Assembly: GCA_913774955.1 (NCBI GenBank)
Contig: CAJYKV010000010.1
Span: 1-64,000 of the forward strand
Direction of reading: 5' to 3'
From: an uncultured Acidovorax sp.
GTDB lineage: Bacteria > Pseudomonadota > Gammaproteobacteria > Burkholderiales > Burkholderiaceae_C
DNA length: 64,000 bases
The translations under genes and the position numbers were made by a program. Below the pieces are notes generated by a model that saw only the letters and a program-made list of their open reading frames with translations, had not been told where the DNA came from and searched no databases. Position 1 is the first letter of the stretch, and each line of letters starts with the position of its first letter. Shown here piece by piece: positions 26,838-34,416 of this stretch.

Positions 26838-28001
26838 ATGCTGTCAGAACACGCCCTCTCGCTCGCCCAGTCGCTGGTGCGCATGAACACCGTGAGCCAA
26901 CGCTCCAACCTGGAACTCATCGACTTCGTGCGCACGGAACTGGAGCGCCTCGGCGTGAAATGCCGGCTGACCTACGACGCAAGCAAGACCAAGGCCAATC
27001 TCTTCGCGACGCTCGGCGAGGGCAAGCCCGCCGGCATCATCCTTTCGGGCCACACCGACACCGTGCCCTGGAACGGCCAGGACTGGAGCATGGACCCGCT
27101 CTCCGCCACCGTGCAGGACGGCCGGCTCTACGGCCGGGGCAGCGCCGACATGAAGGCCTTCATCGCCATCGCGCTGTCGCAGGCGCGGCAGTTCCTGGAA
27201 AGCGATGCGCCCTTCGCCATCCACTACGCCTTCAGCTACGACGAGGAAGTGGGCTGCTTCGGCGCGCGCGAACTCATCGCCGACCTGCGCGAGGCCGGCG
27301 TGCGGCCGCTGGCCTGCATCGTGGGCGAGCCCACCGACATGGTGCCGGCGATCGCGCACAAGGGCGTGTACCGCTACCGCTGCTGCGTGCGCGGCAAGGA
27401 GGCGCATTCCTCGCTCACGCCGCATTCGGTGAACGCGATCGAGATGGCCGCGCGCGTGGTCGGTCGCGTGCGCGACATGGCCGAGGGATTCGAGCGCGAG
27501 GAGCCGCGCTTCGACGGCTTCGACGTGCCGTTCTCCACCGCCAGCGTGGGGCAGTTCCATGGCGGCATCGCCGACAACGTGGTGCCGCGCGATGCCGAGT
27601 TCCGCTACGAATTCCGCGACCTGCCCACGGCCGACGCGGCGCGCATGCAGGCCGAAGTCGTGGCCTATGCGCGATCCCTGGAGCGCGCGATGCAGGCCGT
27701 GGCACCGCAGGCGGGCATCACCTTCGACACCATCTGCGAGATCCCGAGCTTCCTCGGCAGCGCGCAGGACCCCGTCACGCGGCTGGCGCAGCGCCTCGCG
27801 GGCGAGGCCGGCACCACGCTGGTCGCCTTCGGCACCGAGGCGGGCCTCTTCAAGAACGCCGGCATCTCCACCGTGGTGTGTGGCCCGGGCAGCATCCGCC
27901 AGGCCCACCAGCCCGACGAGTACGTGAGCCTGGAGCAGCTGGCGCGCTGCGAGGCGTTCATGCGCGGGCTGGCGCAGACGCGGGAGTTCGAGGGGCTCTA
28001 G
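26838..28001 (+). CDS. argE: Acetylornithine deacetylase
   Basis: A 387-aa M20A-family enzyme that would release acetate from N-acetylornithine in arginine biosynthesis. The zinc motifs are ILSGHTDTVPW, GRGSADMKAFIAIAL, YDEEVGCFGAREL and the C-terminal CGPGSIRQAHQPDEYV. The family-typical GTEAGLFKNAGISTVVCGPG also fits ArgE more closely than DapE. ATG at 26838 with no strong ribosome binding site. It is a single gene facing the minus-strand binding protein at 28020, separated by 18 nt that include a small GC hairpin overlapping the stop. Confidence 0.88.
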   Translation: MLSEHALSLAQSLVRMNTVSQRSNLELIDFVRTELERLGVKCRLTYDASKTKANLFATLGEGKPAGIILSGHTDTVPWNGQDWSMDPLSATVQDGRLYGRGSADMKAFIAIALSQARQFLESDAPFAIHYAFSYDEEVGCFGARELIADLREAGVRPLACIVGEPTDMVPAIAHKGVYRYRCCVRGKEAHSSLTPHSVNAIEMAARVVGRVRDMAEGFEREEPRFDGFDVPFSTASVGQFHGGIADNVVPRDAEFRYEFRDLPTADAARMQAEVVAYARSLERAMQAVAPQAGITFDTICEIPSFLGSAQDPVTRLAQRLAGEAGTTLVAFGTEAGLFKNAGISTVVCGPGSIRQAHQPDEYVSLEQLARCEAFMRGLAQTREFEGL

Positions 28002-28019
28002 CCCCCCTCCTTTCCGGCC

Positions 28020-29162
28020 TCAGGTCTTCACGCGGCCGTCGCCCGTGAGCATCGACAACTCGACGAACCGAGATCCCTGGTGGCTGTTCGGTCCGAAGCT
28101 GACCGGGTAGCCCGACACGCTGGTGGTGCCGAGCGATTCCAGCCCCGCGACGAGGGATTCGCGCGTGGGCCGGCTGCCGGCCTCCCGCAGGCCCTCGGTG
28201 AACACGCGCGCCGCCACGTAGCCTTCGATGCTCGAATAGTTGGCCTGCACCTTGTTGCCGCCCTTGCGGATCGCCTCCCGGAACTCGCGCACGATCTGCC
28301 GCTTGGTCTGGTAGGGCGACGGCATGACCTCGGAGACGACGACCCCCGCCGCGTCACGGCCCAGCGCATCGGCCAGCGCCTGCGCGCCCACGAACGAGAG
28401 GTTGTAGAACGTGCCGCCGTAGCCGGCCCTGCGCGCGGCGCGCACGAAGGCCGCGCTCGCCGAGTAGGTGGAGATCTGCACGATCGCCTCGGGCCGGGCG
28501 GCCACCAGCTTGTCGACGGCGGCGGCCACGTCGACCGAGTTGCGGGGCACGGTGCCCGTGGCGTGCGGCTCCAGCTGGTGCGTCACCAGGGCGCGGGCGA
28601 CGCCTTCGAGCCCCGCCTTGCCGTAGGCGTCGTCCTGGTGGAAGACGCCGATCCGGCGCAGCCCCAGGTGCGTGAGCTGCTGCACGATCAGCGCCGTCTC
28701 GGCGTTGTAGGAGGCCCGCACGTGGAAGATCAGGCGATTGAAAGGCTGGCGCAGTCCCTCGGCACCCGTGAACGGCGCGAAGAACGGCACCCGGGCCTGC
28801 GTGAACAGCGGCAATGCGGCCAGGCTGGTGGGCGTGCCCACGTAGCCGAACAGGGCCAGCACCTCCTGGTCGATGAACCTGCGCGTGTTGGCCACGCAAC
28901 GGTCCGGCTCGTAGCCGTCGTCCAGCGTGAGCAGTTGCACCGGCCGGTGGCCGATCCCGCCCTGCGCGTTGACCGCGTCGAAGTGCAACCGCGCGCCCGC
29001 ATGGAACTGGATGCCCAGTTGCGCGGACGGCCCCGAAAACGGCGCGGACTGGCCCAGCACGATCGGCCCCTCGGGCTGCGCACGCGCCAGCCCCGCGCCC
29101 GACAGCGCCGCCACCGCCAGCCCGGCGGAAAACCGCCGGCGCCCCCAAACCGCATCCTTCAT
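28020..29162 (-). CDS. Orphan ABC transporter substrate-binding protein (LivK-like)
   Basis: A 380-aa periplasmic binding protein of the leucine-binding family. The N-terminus MKDAVWGRRRFSAGLAVAAL contains a twin-arginine-like RRRF before the hydrophobic core, so export might be by Tat; cleavage is expected after ARA near residue 28. The mature start IVLGQSAPFSGPSAQLG is typical. Motifs such as IGVFHQDDAYGKAGLEGV and YSSIEGYVAARVFTEGLR match proteins annotated as ABC transporter binding proteins in Burkholderiales. No permease or ATPase genes adjoin it. It is divergent from the molybdopterin oxidoreductase gene. Confidence 0.85.
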   Translation of the reverse strand: MKDAVWGRRRFSAGLAVAALSGAGLARAQPEGPIVLGQSAPFSGPSAQLGIQFHAGARLHFDAVNAQGGIGHRPVQLLTLDDGYEPDRCVANTRRFIDQEVLALFGYVGTPTSLAALPLFTQARVPFFAPFTGAEGLRQPFNRLIFHVRASYNAETALIVQQLTHLGLRRIGVFHQDDAYGKAGLEGVARALVTHQLEPHATGTVPRNSVDVAAAVDKLVAARPEAIVQISTYSASAAFVRAARRAGYGGTFYNLSFVGAQALADALGRDAAGVVVSEVMPSPYQTKRQIVREFREAIRKGGNKVQANYSSIEGYVAARVFTEGLREAGSRPTRESLVAGLESLGTTSVSGYPVSFGPNSHQGSRFVELSMLTGDGRVKT

Positions 29163-29290
29163 GGTGAAATCCCCCTGTTTTGCATCGCATCCATCTGCCC
29201 AGGAAACAGGCAGACCCCCACGGACTCCCAGACGACCGGACAGGCGCCCGGCTCGGCCATGGGCGGCAGTGTATCGACCGATCCCGCACA

Positions 29291-31369
29291 ATGGAAACTT
29301 CCCTGCACATTCCAGATTCCGCCGCAGCCCCTGTCCAGGTGCGCGGTGCCTGTCCCCACGACTGCCCCGACACCTGCGCGCTGCTCACCACGGTGGACAA
29401 CGGCGTGGCCGTCCGCGTGCAGGGCAACCCCGCCCATCCCCACACGGACGGCGTGCTGTGCGCCAAGGTGTCCCGCTACGCCGAACGCACCAACCACCCG
29501 GAGCGCATCCTGACCCCGCTGCGGCGCACCGGCCCCAAAGGCAGCGGGCAGTTCGAGCCCGTGGGCTGGGACGAGGCGCTCACGGACATCGCGGCGCGCC
29601 TCTCCGCCATCGCGGCGCGCGATCCGCAGGCCGTGCTGCCCTACAGCTATGCCGGCACCATGGGGCTGGTGCAGGGCGAGAGCATGGACCGGCGCTTCTT
29701 CCACCGCCTGGGCGCCTCGCTGCTCGGGCGCACCATCTGCGCCGCGGCCGGCGGCGAGGGCCTGAACCAGACGCTGGGCGGCAAGGTGGGCATGAAGGTG
29801 GAGCACTTCGCCGAATCGCAGCTCATCATCGTCTGGGGCAGCAATTCGATCGGCAGCAACCTGCACTTCTGGCGCTATGCGCAGCAGGCCAAGCGCGCCG
29901 GGGCGCGGCTGGTGTGCATCGACCCGCGCCGCACCGAAACCGCCGACAAGTGCCATGAGCACCTGCAACTGCTGCCCGGCACCGATGCGGCTCTGGCCCT
30001 GGCGCTGATGCATGAGCTGATCGTGCACGACTGGCTGGACCACGACTACATCGCGCGCCACACGGTGGGCTGGGAGGGCCTGCGCGAGCGGGCGCTCGCC
30101 TGGCCGCCCGAGCGCGCCGCGGCGGTCTGCGGCCTGCCGGTGGAGCAGATCCGCCAGCTCGCGCGCGACTACGGCACCACCAAGCCCGCGGCCATCCGCC
30201 TCAACTACGGCATGCAGCGCGCGCGCGGCGGCGGCAACGCCACGCGCGCCGTGGCCTGCCTGCCCGCGCTCGTGGGCGCCTGGCGGCACCGGGCGGGCGG
30301 GCTGCTGCTCTCCAGCTCGGGGCAGTTCCCCGTGCAGCGTCCGGCGCTGCACCGGCCCGACCTGATCCCCGCGGGCGTGCGGCCACGCACCATCAACATG
30401 TCCACCATCGGCGACGACCTGCTGCGTGCCGCCTCGCCGGAGTTCGGTCCGCGCGTCGAGGCCGTGGTGGTCTACAACAGCAACCCGGTGGCGGTGGCAC
30501 CGGAATCCGCCAAGGTGGTGCGCGGTTTCGCGCGGGACGACCTGTTCACCGTGGTGCTGGAGCACTTCCAGACCGACACGGCCGACTACGCCGATTACGT
30601 GCTGCCCGCCACCACACAGCTGGAGCACTGGGACATCCAGGTGGCGTACGGCCACACCGACGTGCTGCTGAACCGGCCGGCCGTGGCGCCGCTCGGCCAG
30701 GCCAGGCCCAACACCCAGGTGTTCCGCGAACTGGCCGCGCGCATGGGCTTCACGGAGCCCTGCTTCGCCGACAGCGACGAAGACCTCTGCCGGCAGGCCT
30801 ACGGTGCGCACGTGGACTTCCAGCAGCTGCTGGATGCGGGCTTCGCCACGCTGGCGATTCCCGATGCGCCGTTCGCGGAAGGCGGCTTCCCCACGCCCTC
30901 GGGCCGCTGCGAATTCCACAGTGAGCGGCTGGCCGCGCAGGGGCTCGACCCGCTGCCCGACTACCTGCCGAACCGCGAACCCGCGCAGCCGGGCGCGCGC
31001 TACCCGCTCGCGATGATCTCGCCGCCCGCGCGCAACTTCCTGAACTCCACGTTCGTGAACGTCAAGAGCCTGCGCAACATCGAGACCGAACCGCTGCTGG
31101 AGATGCACCCGGACGACGCCGCCGCGCGCGGCATCGCCGACGGCATCCCCGTGCGCGTGTTCAACGACCGCGGCAGCTATGCCTGCCGCGTGGCGCTCAA
31201 TGGCCGCGCGCGCCCGGGCGTGGTGCACGGCCTGGGCATCTGGTGGCGCAAGTTCGGCCTGCAGGGCACGAACGTGAACGAGGTGACGGGGCAGGCGCTC
31301 ACGGACCTGGGGGCGGCGCCGACGTTCTACGACTGCGCGGTGGAAGTGGAGGCTTTGACGGCCCCCTGA
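29291..31369 (+). CDS. Molybdopterin-dependent oxidoreductase with N-terminal [4Fe-4S] site
   Basis: A 692-aa enzyme of the DMSO-reductase superfamily carrying bis-MGD cofactor. Cys21, Cys25, Cys29 (ACPHDCPDTC) and Cys57 (VLCAKV) form the iron-sulfur site. The pterin-binding segments QLIIVWGSNSIGSNLHFWR, GARLVCIDPRRTETADK and the C-terminal molydopterin dinucleotide-binding domain (ARNFLNSTFVNVKSLRNIE) are present. No Tat signal is seen, so it is probably cytoplasmic. No electron-transfer subunit is encoded beside it. It may be an anaerobic dehydrogenase or oxidoreductase of unknown substrate. ATG at 29291. Confidence 0.87.
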   Translation: METSLHIPDSAAAPVQVRGACPHDCPDTCALLTTVDNGVAVRVQGNPAHPHTDGVLCAKVSRYAERTNHPERILTPLRRTGPKGSGQFEPVGWDEALTDIAARLSAIAARDPQAVLPYSYAGTMGLVQGESMDRRFFHRLGASLLGRTICAAAGGEGLNQTLGGKVGMKVEHFAESQLIIVWGSNSIGSNLHFWRYAQQAKRAGARLVCIDPRRTETADKCHEHLQLLPGTDAALALALMHELIVHDWLDHDYIARHTVGWEGLRERALAWPPERAAAVCGLPVEQIRQLARDYGTTKPAAIRLNYGMQRARGGGNATRAVACLPALVGAWRHRAGGLLLSSSGQFPVQRPALHRPDLIPAGVRPRTINMSTIGDDLLRAASPEFGPRVEAVVVYNSNPVAVAPESAKVVRGFARDDLFTVVLEHFQTDTADYADYVLPATTQLEHWDIQVAYGHTDVLLNRPAVAPLGQARPNTQVFRELAARMGFTEPCFADSDEDLCRQAYGAHVDFQQLLDAGFATLAIPDAPFAEGGFPTPSGRCEFHSERLAAQGLDPLPDYLPNREPAQPGARYPLAMISPPARNFLNSTFVNVKSLRNIETEPLLEMHPDDAAARGIADGIPVRVFNDRGSYACRVALNGRARPGVVHGLGIWWRKFGLQGTNVNEVTGQALTDLGAAPTFYDCAVEVEALTAP

Positions 31370-31390
31370 GACGCCCCCGGCGCGAGTCGG

Positions 31391-32113
31391 TCAGCGGTTC
31401 ATCACCACCCAGCCGGTCACCACGGCCACCTGGCTTTCGTCGAGCGTGGTCGCGGCCGTGCTGCCGAAGGCCATGCGCTCGTCGACGCTCCAGGGCACTC
31501 CGGTGGTCACCGCCACCAGGCCCGCCTGGGAGTTCTCGCGCATGCGGCCGAAGCGGGCGTCCGCGCTGCCGTCGATCTGTGCGTCCAGCAGCGAGGCGAG
31601 CGCCGGGGTCATGCCCCGCAGCACCATCACATTGCGCGGGCGAGAGACGTAGGCGCCGACTGCGGAGCCCGGTTCGGCCCAGTTCACGTTCTGGAAGCAC
31701 ACCTGCACCTCCTGCGGGTTGCCGTTGGAATCCAGATAGGCGTAGCGGTCCGCCTGGCCCTCGGTGCGGCCCTGCGGCAGCCGGATGCCGGCCGCGAGGA
31801 AGACGTTCTGCAGCGCAGTGCCGCACAGCTCGCTGGTGTTGCCGTTGACCAGACCGGTGGGCGCCGTGGCAGAGTCGCCGGGCACGATGCCGGTGCCCGC
31901 GACGTAGGCGTCGTAGGCCATGAGCCAGCCCTGGACGAAGCTGGAGGAGATGCGCTGGTAGCTGGCGTTGCGCTGCAGATCGCGCCCCACGGCCACGGCG
32001 CCGACGATCAGGCCGATCACGACCAGCGCGATGGACAGCTCCAGCATGCTGAAGCCGCGTTGCGAGGCCGTGCGTGCCCGGGCTGGCCTGCGGCGGATGA
32101 AGAGAAGGCGCAT
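31391..32113 (-). CDS. Prepilin-like protein, family B, 240 aa
   Basis: The last gene of the pilus operon. A type IV prepilin N-terminus is clear: leader of 20 residues ending RTASQRG, cut before FSMLE with Glu at +5, then a hydrophobic helix. The head carries the motif DRYAYLDSNGNPQEVQVCFQ and the segment NVMVLRGMTPALASLLDAQIDG, both shared with the first two pilins of the operon (48584-49450 and 47670-48554). Two cysteines are visible (SELCGTAL and QVCFQ). It starts 3 nt after the stop of the 402-aa pilin. The role is a minor or major pilin; which cannot be told. Confidence 0.82.
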   Translation of the reverse strand: MRLLFIRRRPARARTASQRGFSMLELSIALVVIGLIVGAVAVGRDLQRNASYQRISSSFVQGWLMAYDAYVAGTGIVPGDSATAPTGLVNGNTSELCGTALQNVFLAAGIRLPQGRTEGQADRYAYLDSNGNPQEVQVCFQNVNWAEPGSAVGAYVSRPRNVMVLRGMTPALASLLDAQIDGSADARFGRMRENSQAGLVAVTTGVPWSVDERMAFGSTAATTLDESQVAVVTGWVVMNR

Positions 32114-32116
32114 GTG

Positions 32117-33325
32117 TCAGAAACCCAGGTTGTCGGCGGTGCGGGCGTCGGCGTCGATCGCGGTGGCCTGCGTGGCGCTGTCGGTGACCAGCGGCTGTAC
32201 GTTGGTGACGCGGCTGTCCGCCTCCACCTTGGCCACGATGGACAAGGCCAGGGTGGCCGCGGACGCCGCCACGGCCGCGGTGTTGGAAACGACGGCAGCG
32301 ACGGCGGGCGCCATCACGGCGGAGGCCGAGCCGTAGGTGAGGATGGTGAAGGCCACGGCATTGGCCGAGCCCGCCACGGCGGAGGCCAGCCCGGCAGAGG
32401 CGCTGAGCACGCCGGCCGTGCCCGAGGCCACGCCCGCGCCCGCCAGCAGCGCGGCGATTTCCAACTGGCGCTTGTAGTTGATGAGCGCCTGCTGCAGGGA
32501 GGCGGCGGCCGTCGCCGCATTGACATGCGAATGGCTGACCGCCGACAGCGCCTGGCCGCACTGCAGCTGCGCGAACAGCGCATTGAAGGGTACGGCCAGC
32601 ACGCGGTCGTCGTAGCTGCCGGAGACCGGACGGTTGGCCGCGTCGAACGTGGGGGACGCGGACGATGCGCTGGCCTGCCGGCCGTCGAAGGGATTGCCGT
32701 CGCCGTCGGCGTCCAGCAGACCGGGCGCGGCCACGGTGAAGGCCACCGCGCGGCGCGCGGCGGCGGCGTTGGCATCCACCACGCCCAGGGCTGCGGCATT
32801 GGCGGGCGCGTTGGAGGCCAGGGTCAGGGCATAGCAGAAATCCAGCAGGTTCGCATTCGCAGGACTGAGCGCGAGCGGAGCGGCCGGCAGCATGGGCGGC
32901 GGACCCACCGTGAACGAGGGGCGCAGCCGATCCATGGCCTGCGCCAGGTCCATGTCGATCCAGGGCTGTCCCGTGTTCGGTGCGCGGTAGGCGCCGTAGA
33001 GCAACGTACCCGCGCGGGCATCGGCGACGCCGAGCGTGCGCCAGGGCAGGAAACCGGTCTGGCGCCCTCCCGTGCAGTCCTCGTTGCCGGCCGAGTCGCT
33101 GGCCGGGCACGGCAGCCGGAACCTGGCGTGCGCGAAGCCGACCACGGCGCGCTCGGTCACCGCCAGCAGATCGCGGTCCGCCACCGTGGCACGCTCCTGT
33201 GCCGAAGTACGCCAGTAGGCCACGAAAGCCAGGGCCAGCAGGCCGAGCAGCACCAGCGAAACGCCCAGTTCCACCAGGGTGAAGCCCCCCTGGCGGAAGC
33301 TTGCCGGACGATGGTCTTTCCTCAT
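32117..33325 (-). CDS. Large prepilin-like protein, family A, 402 aa
   Basis: Prepilin leader cut at Gly14/Phe15 (GGFTLVELGVSLV, Glu at +5). The head begins with FRLPCPASDSAGNEDC (Cys73, Cys84) and LPWRTLGV, then LDFCYAL (Cys164), a DADGDGNPFDG loop at residues 205-215 that looks like an EF-hand-type calcium loop, and YDDRV...LQC (Cys256). Residues 290-360 form a long hydrophobic Ala/Gly/Val stretch, unusual in a pilin head. Its ATG overlaps the preceding gene stop by 4 nt. About twice the usual pilin length. It resembles minor or tip pilins, but the function is unknown. Confidence 0.8.
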   Translation of the reverse strand: MRKDHRPASFRQGGFTLVELGVSLVLLGLLALAFVAYWRTSAQERATVADRDLLAVTERAVVGFAHARFRLPCPASDSAGNEDCTGGRQTGFLPWRTLGVADARAGTLLYGAYRAPNTGQPWIDMDLAQAMDRLRPSFTVGPPPMLPAAPLALSPANANLLDFCYALTLASNAPANAAALGVVDANAAAARRAVAFTVAAPGLLDADGDGNPFDGRQASASSASPTFDAANRPVSGSYDDRVLAVPFNALFAQLQCGQALSAVSHSHVNAATAAASLQQALINYKRQLEIAALLAGAGVASGTAGVLSASAGLASAVAGSANAVAFTILTYGSASAVMAPAVAAVVSNTAAVAASAATLALSIVAKVEADSRVTNVQPLVTDSATQATAIDADARTADNLGF

Positions 33326-34416
33326 GGCAACAAACCCTTCGTGTCCTGCTGCGCGGCGGCGGTGGCGGCGGCATCCCGCGCGGCGAGCAGGCGTGCCTTC
33401 ACCGCGGTCGAGTCCGTGGCCTGCTTGCCGGCCTTGGCCTCCGCCGTGACGGCGAGCCCGAGCTGGACGCTGGCGGCCGTCAGGGCGGCTGCCGCGGCGC
33501 CGATGGCGAGCACGCCGCCGGCGATGGTGGGGGCGCCGACGCCGACGCTGTTGGCCGCCAGGGAGACGGCGCTGGCCGTCGTCGCGATGGCATTCAGCAT
33601 GTCGAGCGACGCCAGCGAGACGGTGGCCGTGGCCATCTTGGTGTTGGAGATGCGCACCTGGTAGGCGAACTGCCGGAAGCGGTCGAACATGTCGGCATCG
33701 CGGTAGATGTCGAACGCCGCATAGGCCGAGCGGGCCGCGGCCTGGGCCTCGCCCATCCGGGTCACGCACGACAGCCGCGCGGACAGCTCGCCCAGTCCGG
33801 TGGCTGCGATGCGGTCGTCGAACGCCGGGGTGGAAGGCGCGCCCGGCAGCGGGAAACTGCCGGTGTAGGGCAGGTTGAAGACCCGGTCGGCGCCGGCGTC
33901 GGCGACGGCGTAGGCCACCGGCACGCCGCCGGCCGTCAGCCCGCCGGGCGCCGCCGTGGCCACGCGCAGGGCCTGGCAGAAGTCGAGCCCGTTGATCTGG
34001 GACGCGTTGTAGCCGGCCACCACGGGAAGCGGGGGCAGGTTCGGGCCGAACTTCGCCACGGCGGTCGCGAGATCGGCCGCGGCCGTGCGGTACACCCCGT
34101 AGCGCAGCGGCACGTCGGCGCGCTGCAGGCCCAGGGTGCGCCACGGCAGCTCGCCCAGCGCATTCGCCCCGCAGGCCTCGCCGCCGTTGCCACCGACGGG
34201 CGCCGGACATGGCAGGCGCGCGCTGCGCAGGACGAAGCCCTCGACTGCGTCCTGGGCCTGCCGAAGGCGCAGTTGCGAGGGATCGCCCTCCGCCACGCCG
34301 CGGCTCGCGGGCAGCAACTGCCAGGCCGCCAGTCCCGCGACGCCCACCACCGCCAGGGCCACGGCGAGTTCCACGACGGAGAAGCCGGCGCTCCGGCGCC
34401 ACGGGTCGTGTTTCAT
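33322..34416 (-). CDS. Large prepilin-like protein, family A, 364 aa
   Basis: Prepilin leader cut at Gly11/Phe12 (GFSVVELAVAL, Glu at +5). The family A head follows: RLPCPAPVGGNGGEAC (Cys70, Cys82), LPWRTLGL, RYGVYR, LDFCQAL (Cys147) and FDDRI...LSC (Cys217). The calcium-like loop of its relatives is degenerate here (ADAGADRVFN near residue 175). Residues 265-327 are hydrophobic and Ala-rich, then a charged helix closes the protein. Its ATG overlaps the stop of the 765-aa gene by 4 nt. It is one of four related large pilins in the operon. Confidence 0.8.
   Translation of the reverse strand: MKHDPWRRSAGFSVVELAVALAVVGVAGLAAWQLLPASRGVAEGDPSQLRLRQAQDAVEGFVLRSARLPCPAPVGGNGGEACGANALGELPWRTLGLQRADVPLRYGVYRTAAADLATAVAKFGPNLPPLPVVAGYNASQINGLDFCQALRVATAAPGGLTAGGVPVAYAVADAGADRVFNLPYTGSFPLPGAPSTPAFDDRIAATGLGELSARLSCVTRMGEAQAAARSAYAAFDIYRDADMFDRFRQFAYQVRISNTKMATATVSLASLDMLNAIATTASAVSLAANSVGVGAPTIAGGVLAIGAAAAALTAASVQLGLAVTAEAKAGKQATDSTAVKARLLAARDAAATAAAQQDTKGLLP

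Noticed and set aside
27992-28005. GGGGC-TCTA-GCCCC hairpin overlapping the argE stop
   Set aside because: Only a 5-bp stem and no T run; could be chance at this GC content, so not listed as a terminator.
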